NCBI GenBank assembly: GCA_025924495.1
Contig: JAICIG010000431.1
Location: 1-6,718 of the forward strand
Direction: 5' to 3'
DNA: 6,718 nt
Origin: Pirellulales bacterium
GTDB taxonomy: Bacteria; Planctomycetota; Planctomycetia; Pirellulales; JAICIG01
Shown here: piece by piece, positions 1 through 6,718 of the stretch
Layout: every line of letters starts with the position of its first letter
Numbering within the stretch: position 1 is the first letter of the stretch
Notes under the pieces: model-generated
Told to the model about the DNA's origin: nothing
What the model saw: the letters and a program-made list of their open reading frames with translations, nothing else
Databases searched by the model: none
Made by a program: the position numbers and the translations under genes

Positions 1-1471
<1,471 letters not shown>

Positions 1472-1516
1472 CCCTCTTATTCCTCAGCCCACGAGATTGG
1501 ATTTCAAGCCGCTTTC

Positions 1517-1580
1517 CACCAACCCGAAGCGCGAGCGAGGGAAATGCGTTTCTATTCCTCGCTTACACGTCGGGTTGGTG
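1517..1580. repeat. Planctomycete dispersed hairpin repeat (NPKRERG-type)
   Basis: Two 24-base arms, 1517-1540 and 1557-1580, are near-perfect inverted repeats. The outer part (CCAACCCGA) and inner part (AGCGAGG) match exactly, and the four differences cluster in the middle. The 16-base loop contains a small GAAA-TGCG-TTTC stem. Spurious translation gives TNPKRERGK on the plus strand and PTRRVSEE on the minus strand, signatures I recognise from many hypothetical proteins annotated in planctomycetes. I therefore read it as a copy of a dispersed, non-coding palindromic element. It starts 46 bases after the kinase stop and has no T-run after the stem, so any terminator role is unproven. Confidence 0.75.
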
Positions 1581-1775
1581 TGGGCTCATGAAAAACCCGG
1601 GCTACCCCGCTGATTCGCAGATGCCCGCGCGAGAACGCAAGCCAAGAACTTTTGCTTGGCAGATCGGCGCTGGAGAGCATTTCGATGTTCAAGAGGGTTG
1701 ACTGGCGTCGAAGCGTCGAGCAACTTACGGATGCCATCCGTTTGGTTGCAACTCTCTCAGCAAGACGCCGACGCC
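1581..1775. other. Intergenic region upstream of the DUF6807 gene
   Basis: No gene is supported here. The first part, through the CCCGGGCTACCCC stretch, may still belong to the dispersed repeat. A small hairpin is visible at 1641-1660 (GCCAAG / CTTGGC with an 8-base loop). The reading frame of the downstream gene is open back to a TTG at 1656, but the translated extension is Arg/Ser-rich and not family-like. A TTGACT at 1698-1703 resembles a -35 element, but no convincing -10 lies at the right spacing. Confidence 0.5.
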
Positions 1776-2699
1776 ATGAACCGACCTTACCCCCGCTGCC
1801 AAATTCTGCCGCAGCCTGGCGAGCAGGTTTCATTCCAGGTTGACGGCGCCGAGCGGCTGCGTTGGCATTTTGGATCGAACTATCCCCGGCCGTTTTTCTA
1901 TCCGCTTGTCGGCCCGTCGGGAGCGACGCTAACGCGGATGGGGCATCCCGGCGCGCCGAATCATGATCATCATCGCTCCCTCTGGTTCGCGCATGCCAAG
2001 GTGCTGGGCATCGACTTCTGGAGCGATAATACCGCAGCGCGAATTCGCCAGAAACAGTGGCGATGTTATCAGGATGGCGACCAGGAAGCGGCGATGGCCG
2101 TCTTGCTCGGCTGGTACGACGGGCATGATCCGCAGGAGCTGCTCGAGCAAGAAGTGGTTGCCATGGTCCGGCCCGCCGCCGACGGCGAACTGTTCTTGGA
2201 GCTGCAGTCGACTTTTCTCCCTCGCGCTGAATCCTTAGAGTTCGGCCAGACCAGCTTCGGCTTTCTGGCGGTGCGCGTGGCGAAGAGCCTGTCGGCCTAC
2301 TTTGGCGGCGGTCAGATCGTCAGCAGCGAAGGCGGCAAAGAAGAGCCCGCCATTTTTGGCAAGCCGGCGCGATGGATGGATTACAGCGGCCCGGCGTCAG
2401 GCGAGAGAACGGAAGGCATCGCTTATTTCGATCATCCGGAAAACCCCGGCTATCCGGTTTGCTGGCATGTGCGCGAGGACGGCTGGATGGGCGCCGCCCC
2501 TTGCCTGAACAAGTCCTTAACCACCAGCCGCCAGCAACCGCTCATATTGCGCTATTTGCTGTATGCGCATCGCGGGACGCTCGATGCCGATCGCGGCGAT
2601 GCAATCGCGCGTGAGTTCGGCGAATCGCCGCCTTGCGAGACAGTCAAAGCGGGAATCAAGCACGTGGAGTATGCAATTCGCCGGCGAAAGCGGGTATGA
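1776..2699 (+). CDS. DUF6807 / 'PmoA family' protein
   Basis: This 307-residue protein belongs to the family databases label 'methane oxygenase PmoA' (PF14100, DUF6807). That label is misleading: it is not the particulate methane monooxygenase subunit, it has no membrane helices, and its biochemical role is unknown to me. Family hallmarks are the N-terminal GAERLRWHFGSNYPRPFFYPL stretch (about 24-44), the NHDHHRSLWFAH block at 62-73 and GIDFW at 78-82. Further on are RAESLEFGQTSFGFLAVRVA at 150-169 and ARWMDYSG at 198-205, then the closing EGIAYFDHPENPGYP and LRYLLYAHRG segments. The clustered His/Asp residues at 63-66 could bind metal or substrate, which is inference. I chose ATG 1776 over ATG 1731 and TTG 1656 because family-like sequence begins just after it; no Shine-Dalgarno sequence is visible at any of them. 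No signal peptide is seen, so a cytoplasmic location is likely. Confidence 0.85.
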   Translation: MNRPYPRCQILPQPGEQVSFQVDGAERLRWHFGSNYPRPFFYPLVGPSGATLTRMGHPGAPNHDHHRSLWFAHAKVLGIDFWSDNTAARIRQKQWRCYQDGDQEAAMAVLLGWYDGHDPQELLEQEVVAMVRPAADGELFLELQSTFLPRAESLEFGQTSFGFLAVRVAKSLSAYFGGGQIVSSEGGKEEPAIFGKPARWMDYSGPASGERTEGIAYFDHPENPGYPVCWHVREDGWMGAAPCLNKSLTTSRQQPLILRYLLYAHRGTLDADRGDAIAREFGESPPCETVKAGIKHVEYAIRRRKRV

Positions 2700-2700
2700 T
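2695..2700 (+). promoter_or_regulatory. Candidate -10 element for the DUF3467 gene
   Basis: TATGAT is a five-of-six match to the sigma-70 -10 consensus and overlaps the stop codon of the DUF6807 gene. The hexamer 17 bases upstream (TGCAAT, 2672-2677) is a poor -35. If used, transcription would start near 2707 and give a leader of about 108 bases before the ATG at 2815. This rests on a single hexamer and is weak. Confidence 0.3.
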
Positions 2701-2714
2701 AGAAAGTCTCGCAC

Positions 2715-2745
2715 TTTGAGAGTCAAATATCGCGGGGTCGCCGCG
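2715..2745. repeat. Two adjacent small palindromes in the DUF3467 leader
   Basis: TTTGA-GAG-TCAAA occupies 2715-2727 and CGCGG-GGTCG-CCGCG occupies 2731-2745. The first has the size and symmetry of a dimeric repressor site, and the second could form a GC-rich hairpin in RNA. They lie just downstream of the candidate -10 at 2695-2700. Short palindromes of this size arise by chance, so function is speculative. Confidence 0.3.
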
Positions 2746-2799
2746 AACTTACGATAAAGCATCGACCGACCCGTTCATCCACAAGTCCGACAGCATGTT

Positions 2800-2805
2800 G
2801 GGAGA
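2800..2805 (+). promoter_or_regulatory. Ribosome binding site of the DUF3467 gene
   Basis: GGGAGA sits 9 bases before the ATG at 2815. It is the only clear Shine-Dalgarno sequence next to a start codon in this window, and it supports 2815 as the true start. Confidence 0.65.
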
Positions 2806-2814
2806 AAGCAGCGC

Positions 2815-3441
2815 ATGAGCTCAGAGGATCAGGGACCCGCGTCGGAAGGCGAAAAGCCCATCCCGCCGCCCGGCGCCGTCAACGAACAAGTTCAGCACGC
2901 CTCGGTCAGTGCGCGCGTGCCGCAGCAAGTTGGCCGCGGCATTCTGAGCACGGGGGCGGTTGTCTTCGACGGACCTCACGAGTTCGTGATCGACTTTCTA
3001 CAACGTCTCGGCTCGCCCCATACGGTCGCAGGGCGCGTCGCCCTGTCGCATGCCGTGTTCGGTCAGTTCATCACGGCGCTGCGAGACAATTTGAAAATGT
3101 ACGAGGGTCGTTTCGGACCTCCGCCGAAGCTGCCGATACCGCCACAACAGCAGCAAAACCGCACCAGCATTTCCGACTTGTACGATCAGCTCAAACTGCC
3201 CGACGAAATGCTCAGCGGCGTGTATGCCAACGCCGTGATGATCGGCCATACGCCGTCGGAATTCTGGTTCGACTTCATCACCACGTTCTATCCGCGCTCG
3301 GCGGTCTCGCTGCGCGTGTTTCTCGCGGCCCAGCAGATTCCCGGTTTGCTCGATACGCTATCGAGCGCCCAACAGGCGCACCAGCGGCGGCGATCTGGGG
3401 AGCAACCGCCGCAATCTCCGCCGGGAACCGGCGAAGGCTGA
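2815..3441 (+). CDS. DUF3467 protein with two tandem DUF3467-like units
   Basis: This 208-residue soluble protein has no signal peptide and no membrane helix. The second half carries the recognisable DUF3467 pattern: YANAVMIGHTPSEFWFDF at 137-154, then SLRVFLA at 165-171 and a helix to about 187. The first half shows the same pattern, GAVVFDGPHEFVIDF at 47-61, GRVALS at 73-78 and a helix to about 97. The halves align without gaps at an offset of 93 residues: Glu56/149, Phe57/150, Asp60/153, Phe61/154, Arg74/167, Val75/168, Leu77/170 and Leu89/182 coincide. A Pro/Gln-rich linker (about 101-115) separates them, and both termini are Pro/Gly/Glu-rich and probably disordered. Most DUF3467 proteins I know are about half this length with one unit. 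The function of the family is unknown; small oligomeric regulators or structural proteins are possible. The start is supported by the RBS at 2800-2805. The next gene is convergent. Confidence 0.85.
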   Translation: MSSEDQGPASEGEKPIPPPGAVNEQVQHASVSARVPQQVGRGILSTGAVVFDGPHEFVIDFLQRLGSPHTVAGRVALSHAVFGQFITALRDNLKMYEGRFGPPPKLPIPPQQQQNRTSISDLYDQLKLPDEMLSGVYANAVMIGHTPSEFWFDFITTFYPRSAVSLRVFLAAQQIPGLLDTLSSAQQAHQRRRSGEQPPQSPPGTGEG

Positions 3442-3533
3442 CCACAAAGAAGCACGCCGCCGTAACGCGAGAAAGCGAAACCTGTCTCAGCTTGTCTCGC
3501 TCCGCACTCCGAGTTCCGCGCTCTGCGCTTAAG
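3442..3533. other. Convergent intergenic spacer with weak repeats
   Basis: This spacer separates two convergent stop codons. A 6-base inverted repeat (GCGAGA 3467-3472, TCTCGC 3495-3500) has a 22-base loop and no T-run, so it is a poor terminator candidate. Two imperfect 14-base tandem units, 3501-3514 and 3515-3528, share TCCGC and agree at 10 of 14 positions. Their spurious translation (SALRVPRSAL) resembles low-complexity runs I have seen in planctomycete intergenic DNA. No bidirectional terminator is evident. Confidence 0.4.
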
Positions 3534-4946
3534 TCACTTGCCGCTTGCTCGAACTGGCGGTTTCGTCTCCAGCGACTTGCCTTCCAGCGCGATCCGCACG
3601 GCGATCGCGCCGTGATTGTCGGCCAGCGAGTTCCAAGCGTCGCGGCAGCGGAGATAGAGCTTGCCGGCTGCCGGAGCGGTGAAGACGCCGCGACAGCCCA
3701 GCTCAAAGGGCTCGCTCAATTTATACTGATCAAGCAGCACTCCAACCAGGCGGCCCCGGCCTGCCGCGTCGCCGTCGGCAGTGACCGCTTTTTCCTCGCC
3801 AAGCGCCCAGGAACCGGTGGCGACGTAGGCATAGCGCTGGCCGGCGACCACCTCCAGGCCCGAAGCCTGATAGCCTCGCTTTGAATGGATGTTAACGGCG
3901 GTCAGCGGCCGCTGCGCGGCAGAAAGGAACTGTTTGTTCCATTCCCAAGAGCACAAATCCACACGATAGCCATTGTCGAGGTGCGCGAGGAAGAATTCGT
4001 ACTCAAAACCAATTTCGCGCGCGACAGGGCCGAAAGCCTCCTCGAACGTGGCCTTCTGACCGGTCAGATATCCGAGCCCGAGCGCGCGAAATCGATCGGC
4101 ATAATTGGGGTTCTCGCACAGCAGGTGACACAGAGCCCAACTCCACAAGTACGATTCTCGCGCGGTCTTCACATCTTCGTCGTGCTCGGGACGCCAGGCT
4201 TCCAGCGGCACGTGCTTGATCGCCTTGTCCGCATCGGGCATTTTTACCAAGGACTCATGCTTCGCCAGCATGGTATCGACCGAGTCGTGAAGTTTGCCGG
4301 TGAAGCGGCCGCGATTGACGATTTCATTCAAAGTGCGCGGCTTGACTCGTTTCAAACTCGCCAGCACCTCGGCCGGCAAGCGCAAATCGTGTTCGCCATG
4401 GCGATGATAATACGCCATGTCCGCCATGCCCTCCTTGTACCAATCGGGGCCGGTGGCGCCGAAGGTCTGGTTACAGTAGGCATGCACCGCTTCGTGCTCG
4501 GCAATGCCGGGCCGAGCGGAGGAGTAGACCTCGGCTTTGGCAACGGTGCGTTTGCCATTTCGCTGCGTGCGAACGACGGTTCCGCCGCCGACGCCGCCAA
4601 TCAGGACGCGGGCTAGCGGGTGCGGCAACGCGTCATCGGGCCAGGCTTGCAGGTCTTTCGCGACATAACATTCAATCTGACCGCGGCTCGGCCGCCCCCA
4701 ATACTTAGCGACGACGCTCAAGGTGGCCTCGAGCCGCGATTGCAATGCGGACGCGGCATCGGGCGGCAAATCGGTATGGATCAAAAAATGCTTCGAGCGG
4801 TATTCGGCAATGGGCCCGCACGAGGCGCCGCTCGGCGAATCCGCGGCGCCGACCGCGTCTGCCGCCGCACGATTTCGTTGCGCCAAAGCAGATTGGCTCA
4901 ACACCGATAGCCCCCCGACCGCCAAAGCTGCGACGCTAAGCCGCAT
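3534..4946 (-). CDS. Exported putative zinc metallopeptidase (DUF1570-like) with LecA-like C-terminal domain
   Basis: The product is 470 residues from ATG 4946. I chose this start over a TTG at 5027 because it gives a textbook signal peptide: Met-Arg, a hydrophobic core (about 3-17), and QSALA just before Gln23 as the likely cleavage site. No Shine-Dalgarno is seen. The mature N-terminal half looks like a DUF1570 / peptidase-MA gluzincin. It has HEAVH at 151-155 (two zinc His and the catalytic Glu152) and a third-ligand Glu172 in WYKEGMAD. An alpha-helical segment follows, with YLWSWALCHLL at 266-276 and ATFEEAFG at 299-306. Residues 353-455 form a beta-sandwich resembling the calcium-dependent PA-IL (LecA) lectin. 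They include TGSWALG at 377-383 and a final segment with Asp436, Ser440, Asp443 and Asn444 spaced like LecA's calcium ligands Asp100, Thr104, Asn107 and Asn108. A periplasmic or secreted protease held to a glycan is a reasonable inference. The substrate is unknown, and activity rests only on the motif. The upstream region contains the nested palindrome at 5107-5161. Confidence 0.85.
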   Translation of the reverse strand: MRLSVAALAVGGLSVLSQSALAQRNRAAADAVGAADSPSGASCGPIAEYRSKHFLIHTDLPPDAASALQSRLEATLSVVAKYWGRPSRGQIECYVAKDLQAWPDDALPHPLARVLIGGVGGGTVVRTQRNGKRTVAKAEVYSSARPGIAEHEAVHAYCNQTFGATGPDWYKEGMADMAYYHRHGEHDLRLPAEVLASLKRVKPRTLNEIVNRGRFTGKLHDSVDTMLAKHESLVKMPDADKAIKHVPLEAWRPEHDEDVKTARESYLWSWALCHLLCENPNYADRFRALGLGYLTGQKATFEEAFGPVAREIGFEYEFFLAHLDNGYRVDLCSWEWNKQFLSAAQRPLTAVNIHSKRGYQASGLEVVAGQRYAYVATGSWALGEEKAVTADGDAAGRGRLVGVLLDQYKLSEPFELGCRGVFTAPAAGKLYLRCRDAWNSLADNHGAIAVRIALEGKSLETKPPVRASGK

Positions 4947-5493
4947 CAGGCAAGCCAAACGCCGCCACTGGTGGATTCCCTTCCAAAGCAAATCTTGACT
5001 CCTCGAACGCAGAAAGGTTTGAAACAAGTAGGCCGAGCCAAACGCAATGACCGCTTGAAAAAGGCGTCAAACAAGACGAGTACATCTGCGAAGCCACAGC
5101 GCCCATTGTCGTTTTTCGCTCCCGCGAAAAATCTCCCTTTTCGCGGGAGCGAAAAGCGACACTTATCACACGAGGCAAACTCCCTCGCCGCCCACGGCGC
5201 CACGCCACGAGGGCCCTGAGGAATCTTCCCGAGACCAGCCGAGAATCGAAGCCGCCGAGAACTGGCGTCTCAGAACCGCGAGCCCGGATAAAGGAGCAGA
5301 GCTACACCGGGAAGATACGCGAGCAGGAATGCCTCTTCCGCTCCGCCTTCCATGCACAGTCCGACGCCTACCGCCTCATGATCCGTCCGCCTTCGCAGAC
5401 CGAAGCACAAGGTAAGCGCAGGCCGGCTAAAAAGCCAGTTAATTCAATAAAGATCCTGTTGAACCGACCCGCCGGCGCCGGATTAGGCAGGAA
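4947..5493. other. Long intergenic region between two minus-strand genes
   Basis: About 550 bases hold no gene I can support. Overlapping frames on both strands run across 4936-5219, but their translations are Arg/Lys- or Ser-rich, begin with weak starts, and read through the palindrome at 5107-5161. On the plus strand one further frame stays open from about 5161 to past 5493, without a useful start or a recognisable product. The segment 5429-5465 is relatively AT-rich and includes a tiny GGCT-AAAA-AGCC stem at 5425-5436. The promoter of the minus-strand metallopeptidase should lie here; TTGACG on the minus strand (5065-5070) is a possible -35 but lacks a matching -10. No tRNA or transposase remnant was found. 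Confidence 0.55.
5107..5161. repeat. Nested palindrome: 24-bp inverted repeat built of two smaller palindromes
   Basis: Arms 5107-5130 and 5138-5161 pair over 24 bases around a 7-base loop (ATCTCCC). The only exception is T5112 with G5156, a wobble pair in plus-strand RNA but an A-C mismatch in minus-strand RNA. Each arm contains its own palindrome: TTTTCGC-TCCC-GCGAAAA at 5113-5130 and TTTTCGC-GGGA-GCGAAAA at 5138-5155, with centres 25 bases apart. The DNA or RNA could therefore fold as one long hairpin or as two short ones. There is no T-run after the stem on either strand, which argues against a standard intrinsic terminator. It sits about 160 bases upstream of the minus-strand metallopeptidase start, so a paired operator, an RNA element or a dispersed palindromic repeat are all possible. 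Confidence 0.9.
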
Positions 5494-5519
5494 TTACCGA
5501 GCAGAGGACGCCGGCGCCG
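5470..5519. repeat. Direct repeat flanking the stop of the cytochrome gene
   Basis: CGCCGGCGCCG occurs at 5470-5480 and again at 5509-5519, either side of the minus-strand stop codon (5494-5496). Because the core CGGCGCCG is its own reverse complement, the copies could also pair as a GC-rich stem around the end of the transcript. The upstream copy encodes part of the Ala/Pro/Ser tail. A chance repeat in GC-rich DNA is quite possible. Confidence 0.4.
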
Positions 5520-6718
5520 ATGGGTCCGAGTTCACTGGTTCGCTCAACGGAACATAGTCGAAGATCGCCACGGCCATCTCCTCCCAGGTTTGCTCGCCCC
5601 AGCGAACAGGCACGGTCGCATCAGGGTTATTGAGATTCGCGACCGAATTATCAAAATGAGCCGTGCACACGATGCGAGCGCCGGCCGGCAGATCGAGAGG
5701 CGAGGCGAGCCGATAGTTAGTCTGCCAATTGAAGTCGTAGCGAGGCACGGAAAGCAGAATCTGCTCCTGGCCGTCGGGCAGCACCGCGCGAATCTCGAAG
5801 CTCTTTCCACGCAAGTGCATGTGTGGAAATAAACTCACGAACCGCACGGCGTGCGGCAGCGTGAATGACGCCGTCACCTCATGGTCGCTTGCGCCCGGCG
5901 GTATCTCGAAGCCGTTTTCGAGCACCATGTGGGTGCGCGCTTCATGCTCAGGGGGCTGGCGAGCGAAGATCAGACCGACGGATGAACGGTCGCGCTGCTC
6001 AATGCCGTTAGGCGTGTAGTGCATCTGAAACGCCAATTTGCTCCCCTTAGGGATTTTCTTGGCGATTCCGGGCGGAAAGATCGTCGGCATGTCGCCGGGC
6101 GTATAGATGGCCAGCACCGAGTCTTCGAAGCGATCTTTCTTGTCTGCTTGTCCCGGTTCAGCAGGACGCCGCACGAACACGACAATGTGATGCACCGTCG
6201 AACGGCTGCCCGGCTTCGCTTCCGCCGCCTGAATCCAGACGTCGTCGCTGAAGTTCGTGGGAACTTCGAAGTTCTGATAAGCGATGCCGACCTTCGGCGT
6301 CTCGGCGGGGACCGTGAATTCCTCGGTCATCGAGAGCACGGCGTCGGGTTTGCCGATGCGCCAACCTTCTGCAAACTCGCGCGGCGCCGGCAAATCGGCT
6401 TGATCGCCTTCGGCACAGCCCTGGTCAATCCACTCCAGCAGCATGGCTCGCTCTTGGTCGGAAAGTCCCCGAGCGTTCGCGAATTCGCCGTGCCGAGGGC
6501 CGGCGTGCCAAGGCGGCATGCGTCGCTCATCGACCGCTTCGCGAATGGTGGCCGACCAGGCTTGGGCATCAGCATAGGTCAGAAGCGACATCGGACCGAT
6601 CTGGCTGGGGCGATGACATTCCTGGCAATGTTTTTGCAGCAACGGAGCGACGTGTTTCGCGTAAGTGATCGTCGCCGCGGGTTTCGGTTGCACCTGACGC
6701 GCAATTCGGCAACTGGAG
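5494..6718 (-). CDS. Cytochrome c / PHM-like copper monooxygenase fusion (5' partial)
   Basis: The frame runs to the right edge of the window, so the N-terminus is missing. The GTG at 6693 is probably internal, because in-frame codons before it read SSCRIARQ. That resembles the linker that, in planctomycete relatives I recall, follows an AhpC/TSA-type redoxin domain. Numbering from the GTG codon, a c-type heme site CQECH is at 23-27, with MPPWHA (Met59, a probable axial ligand) at 59-64. The C-terminal part resembles the copper type II ascorbate-dependent monooxygenases (PHM/DBM fold). It keeps a full ligand set: His168-His169 and His225 (QMHY) for the CuH site, and His291, His293 (PHMH) and Met373 (WEEM) for the CuM site. 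It should act outside the cytoplasm, since heme attachment occurs there. The redox reaction and substrate are unknown; an electron path from the heme to the copper sites is inference. It ends in an Ala/Ser/Pro tail, and the next minus-strand gene starts about 550 bases downstream, so co-transcription is uncertain. Confidence 0.88.
   Translation of the reverse strand, partial: SSCRIARQVQPKPAATITYAKHVAPLLQKHCQECHRPSQIGPMSLLTYADAQAWSATIREAVDERRMPPWHAGPRHGEFANARGLSDQERAMLLEWIDQGCAEGDQADLPAPREFAEGWRIGKPDAVLSMTEEFTVPAETPKVGIAYQNFEVPTNFSDDVWIQAAEAKPGSRSTVHHIVVFVRRPAEPGQADKKDRFEDSVLAIYTPGDMPTIFPPGIAKKIPKGSKLAFQMHYTPNGIEQRDRSSVGLIFARQPPEHEARTHMVLENGFEIPPGASDHEVTASFTLPHAVRFVSLFPHMHLRGKSFEIRAVLPDGQEQILLSVPRYDFNWQTNYRLASPLDLPAGARIVCTAHFDNSVANLNNPDATVPVRWGEQTWEEMAVAIFDYVPLSEPVNSDPSAPASSAR

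Noticed and set aside
1698..1726. Sigma-70 promoter for the DUF6807 gene (TTGACT as -35)
   Set aside because: The hexamer at the 17-base spacing, CAACTT, is a poor -10.
1656..1775. 40-residue N-terminal extension of the DUF6807 protein from TTG
   Set aside because: The translation is Arg/Ser-rich and unlike the family, and family-like sequence begins just after ATG 1776.
3885..4616. 243-residue plus-strand ORF opposite the metallopeptidase gene
   Set aside because: It is the complementary-strand shadow of the minus-strand gene, which has a signal peptide and recognisable motifs; the antisense translation has none.
4947..5027. 27-residue N-terminal extension of the metallopeptidase from TTG 5027
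   Set aside because: It would bury a textbook signal peptide that begins exactly at ATG 4946, and the extension shows no recognisable features.
5107..5161. Intrinsic transcription terminator
   Set aside because: The stem is strong, but no T-run follows it on either strand, and the T and A tracts lie within the arms.
4936..5219. Overlapping small ORFs on both strands (82-90 residues)
   Set aside because: They read through the nested palindrome, have biased basic or Ser/Arg-rich compositions, weak starts and no RBS, and partly overlap the metallopeptidase gene.
5220..5460. tRNA or decayed transposase gene
   Set aside because: No cloverleaf pairing, T-loop or CCA end was seen, and no frame gives recognisable transposase motifs.

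Overview
The window is GC-rich and reads as a piece of a Planctomycetota chromosome, most likely Pirellulales-like. The evidence is a planctomycete-style serine/threonine kinase, a DUF6807 ('PmoA-family') protein, a c-type cytochrome fused to a copper monooxygenase-like domain, a secreted gluzincin-like protein with a lectin-like tail, and an intergenic hairpin whose spurious translations carry the NPKRERG / TRRVSEE signatures I know from planctomycete annotations. The lineage is an inference; no rRNA or other marker gene is present.

Layout. (1) 1-1471, plus strand: the 3' part of a membrane Ser/Thr kinase, cut by the left edge. It keeps the catalytic loop onward, then five predicted membrane helices and a C-terminal beta-rich domain. 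(2) 1472-1775: intergenic, with a dispersed hairpin repeat at 1517-1580. (3) 1776-2699, plus: DUF6807 protein. (4) 2700-2814: short spacer with a weak promoter candidate, two small palindromes and a good ribosome binding site. (5) 2815-3441, plus: a protein with two tandem DUF3467-like units. (6) 3442-3533: convergent spacer. (7) 3534-4946, minus: exported putative zinc metallopeptidase with a LecA-like C-terminal domain. (8) 4947-5493: about 550 bases without a convincing gene, holding a nested palindrome at 5107-5161. (9) 5494-6718, minus: cytochrome c / PHM-like copper monooxygenase, cut by the right edge and probably missing an N-terminal redoxin domain.

The genes do not form an evident operon or single pathway. 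Three plus-strand genes (signalling kinase, DUF6807, DUF3467) converge on two minus-strand genes for exported or envelope proteins. I see no mobile element with a transposase, no CRISPR array, no tRNA or rRNA, and no recognisable defence or biosynthetic cluster. The items most worth a second look are the nested palindrome at 5107-5161, the complete copper-ligand set in the cytochrome fusion, the metallopeptidase-lectin fusion with apparently conserved calcium ligands, and the ungapped internal duplication in the DUF3467 protein.
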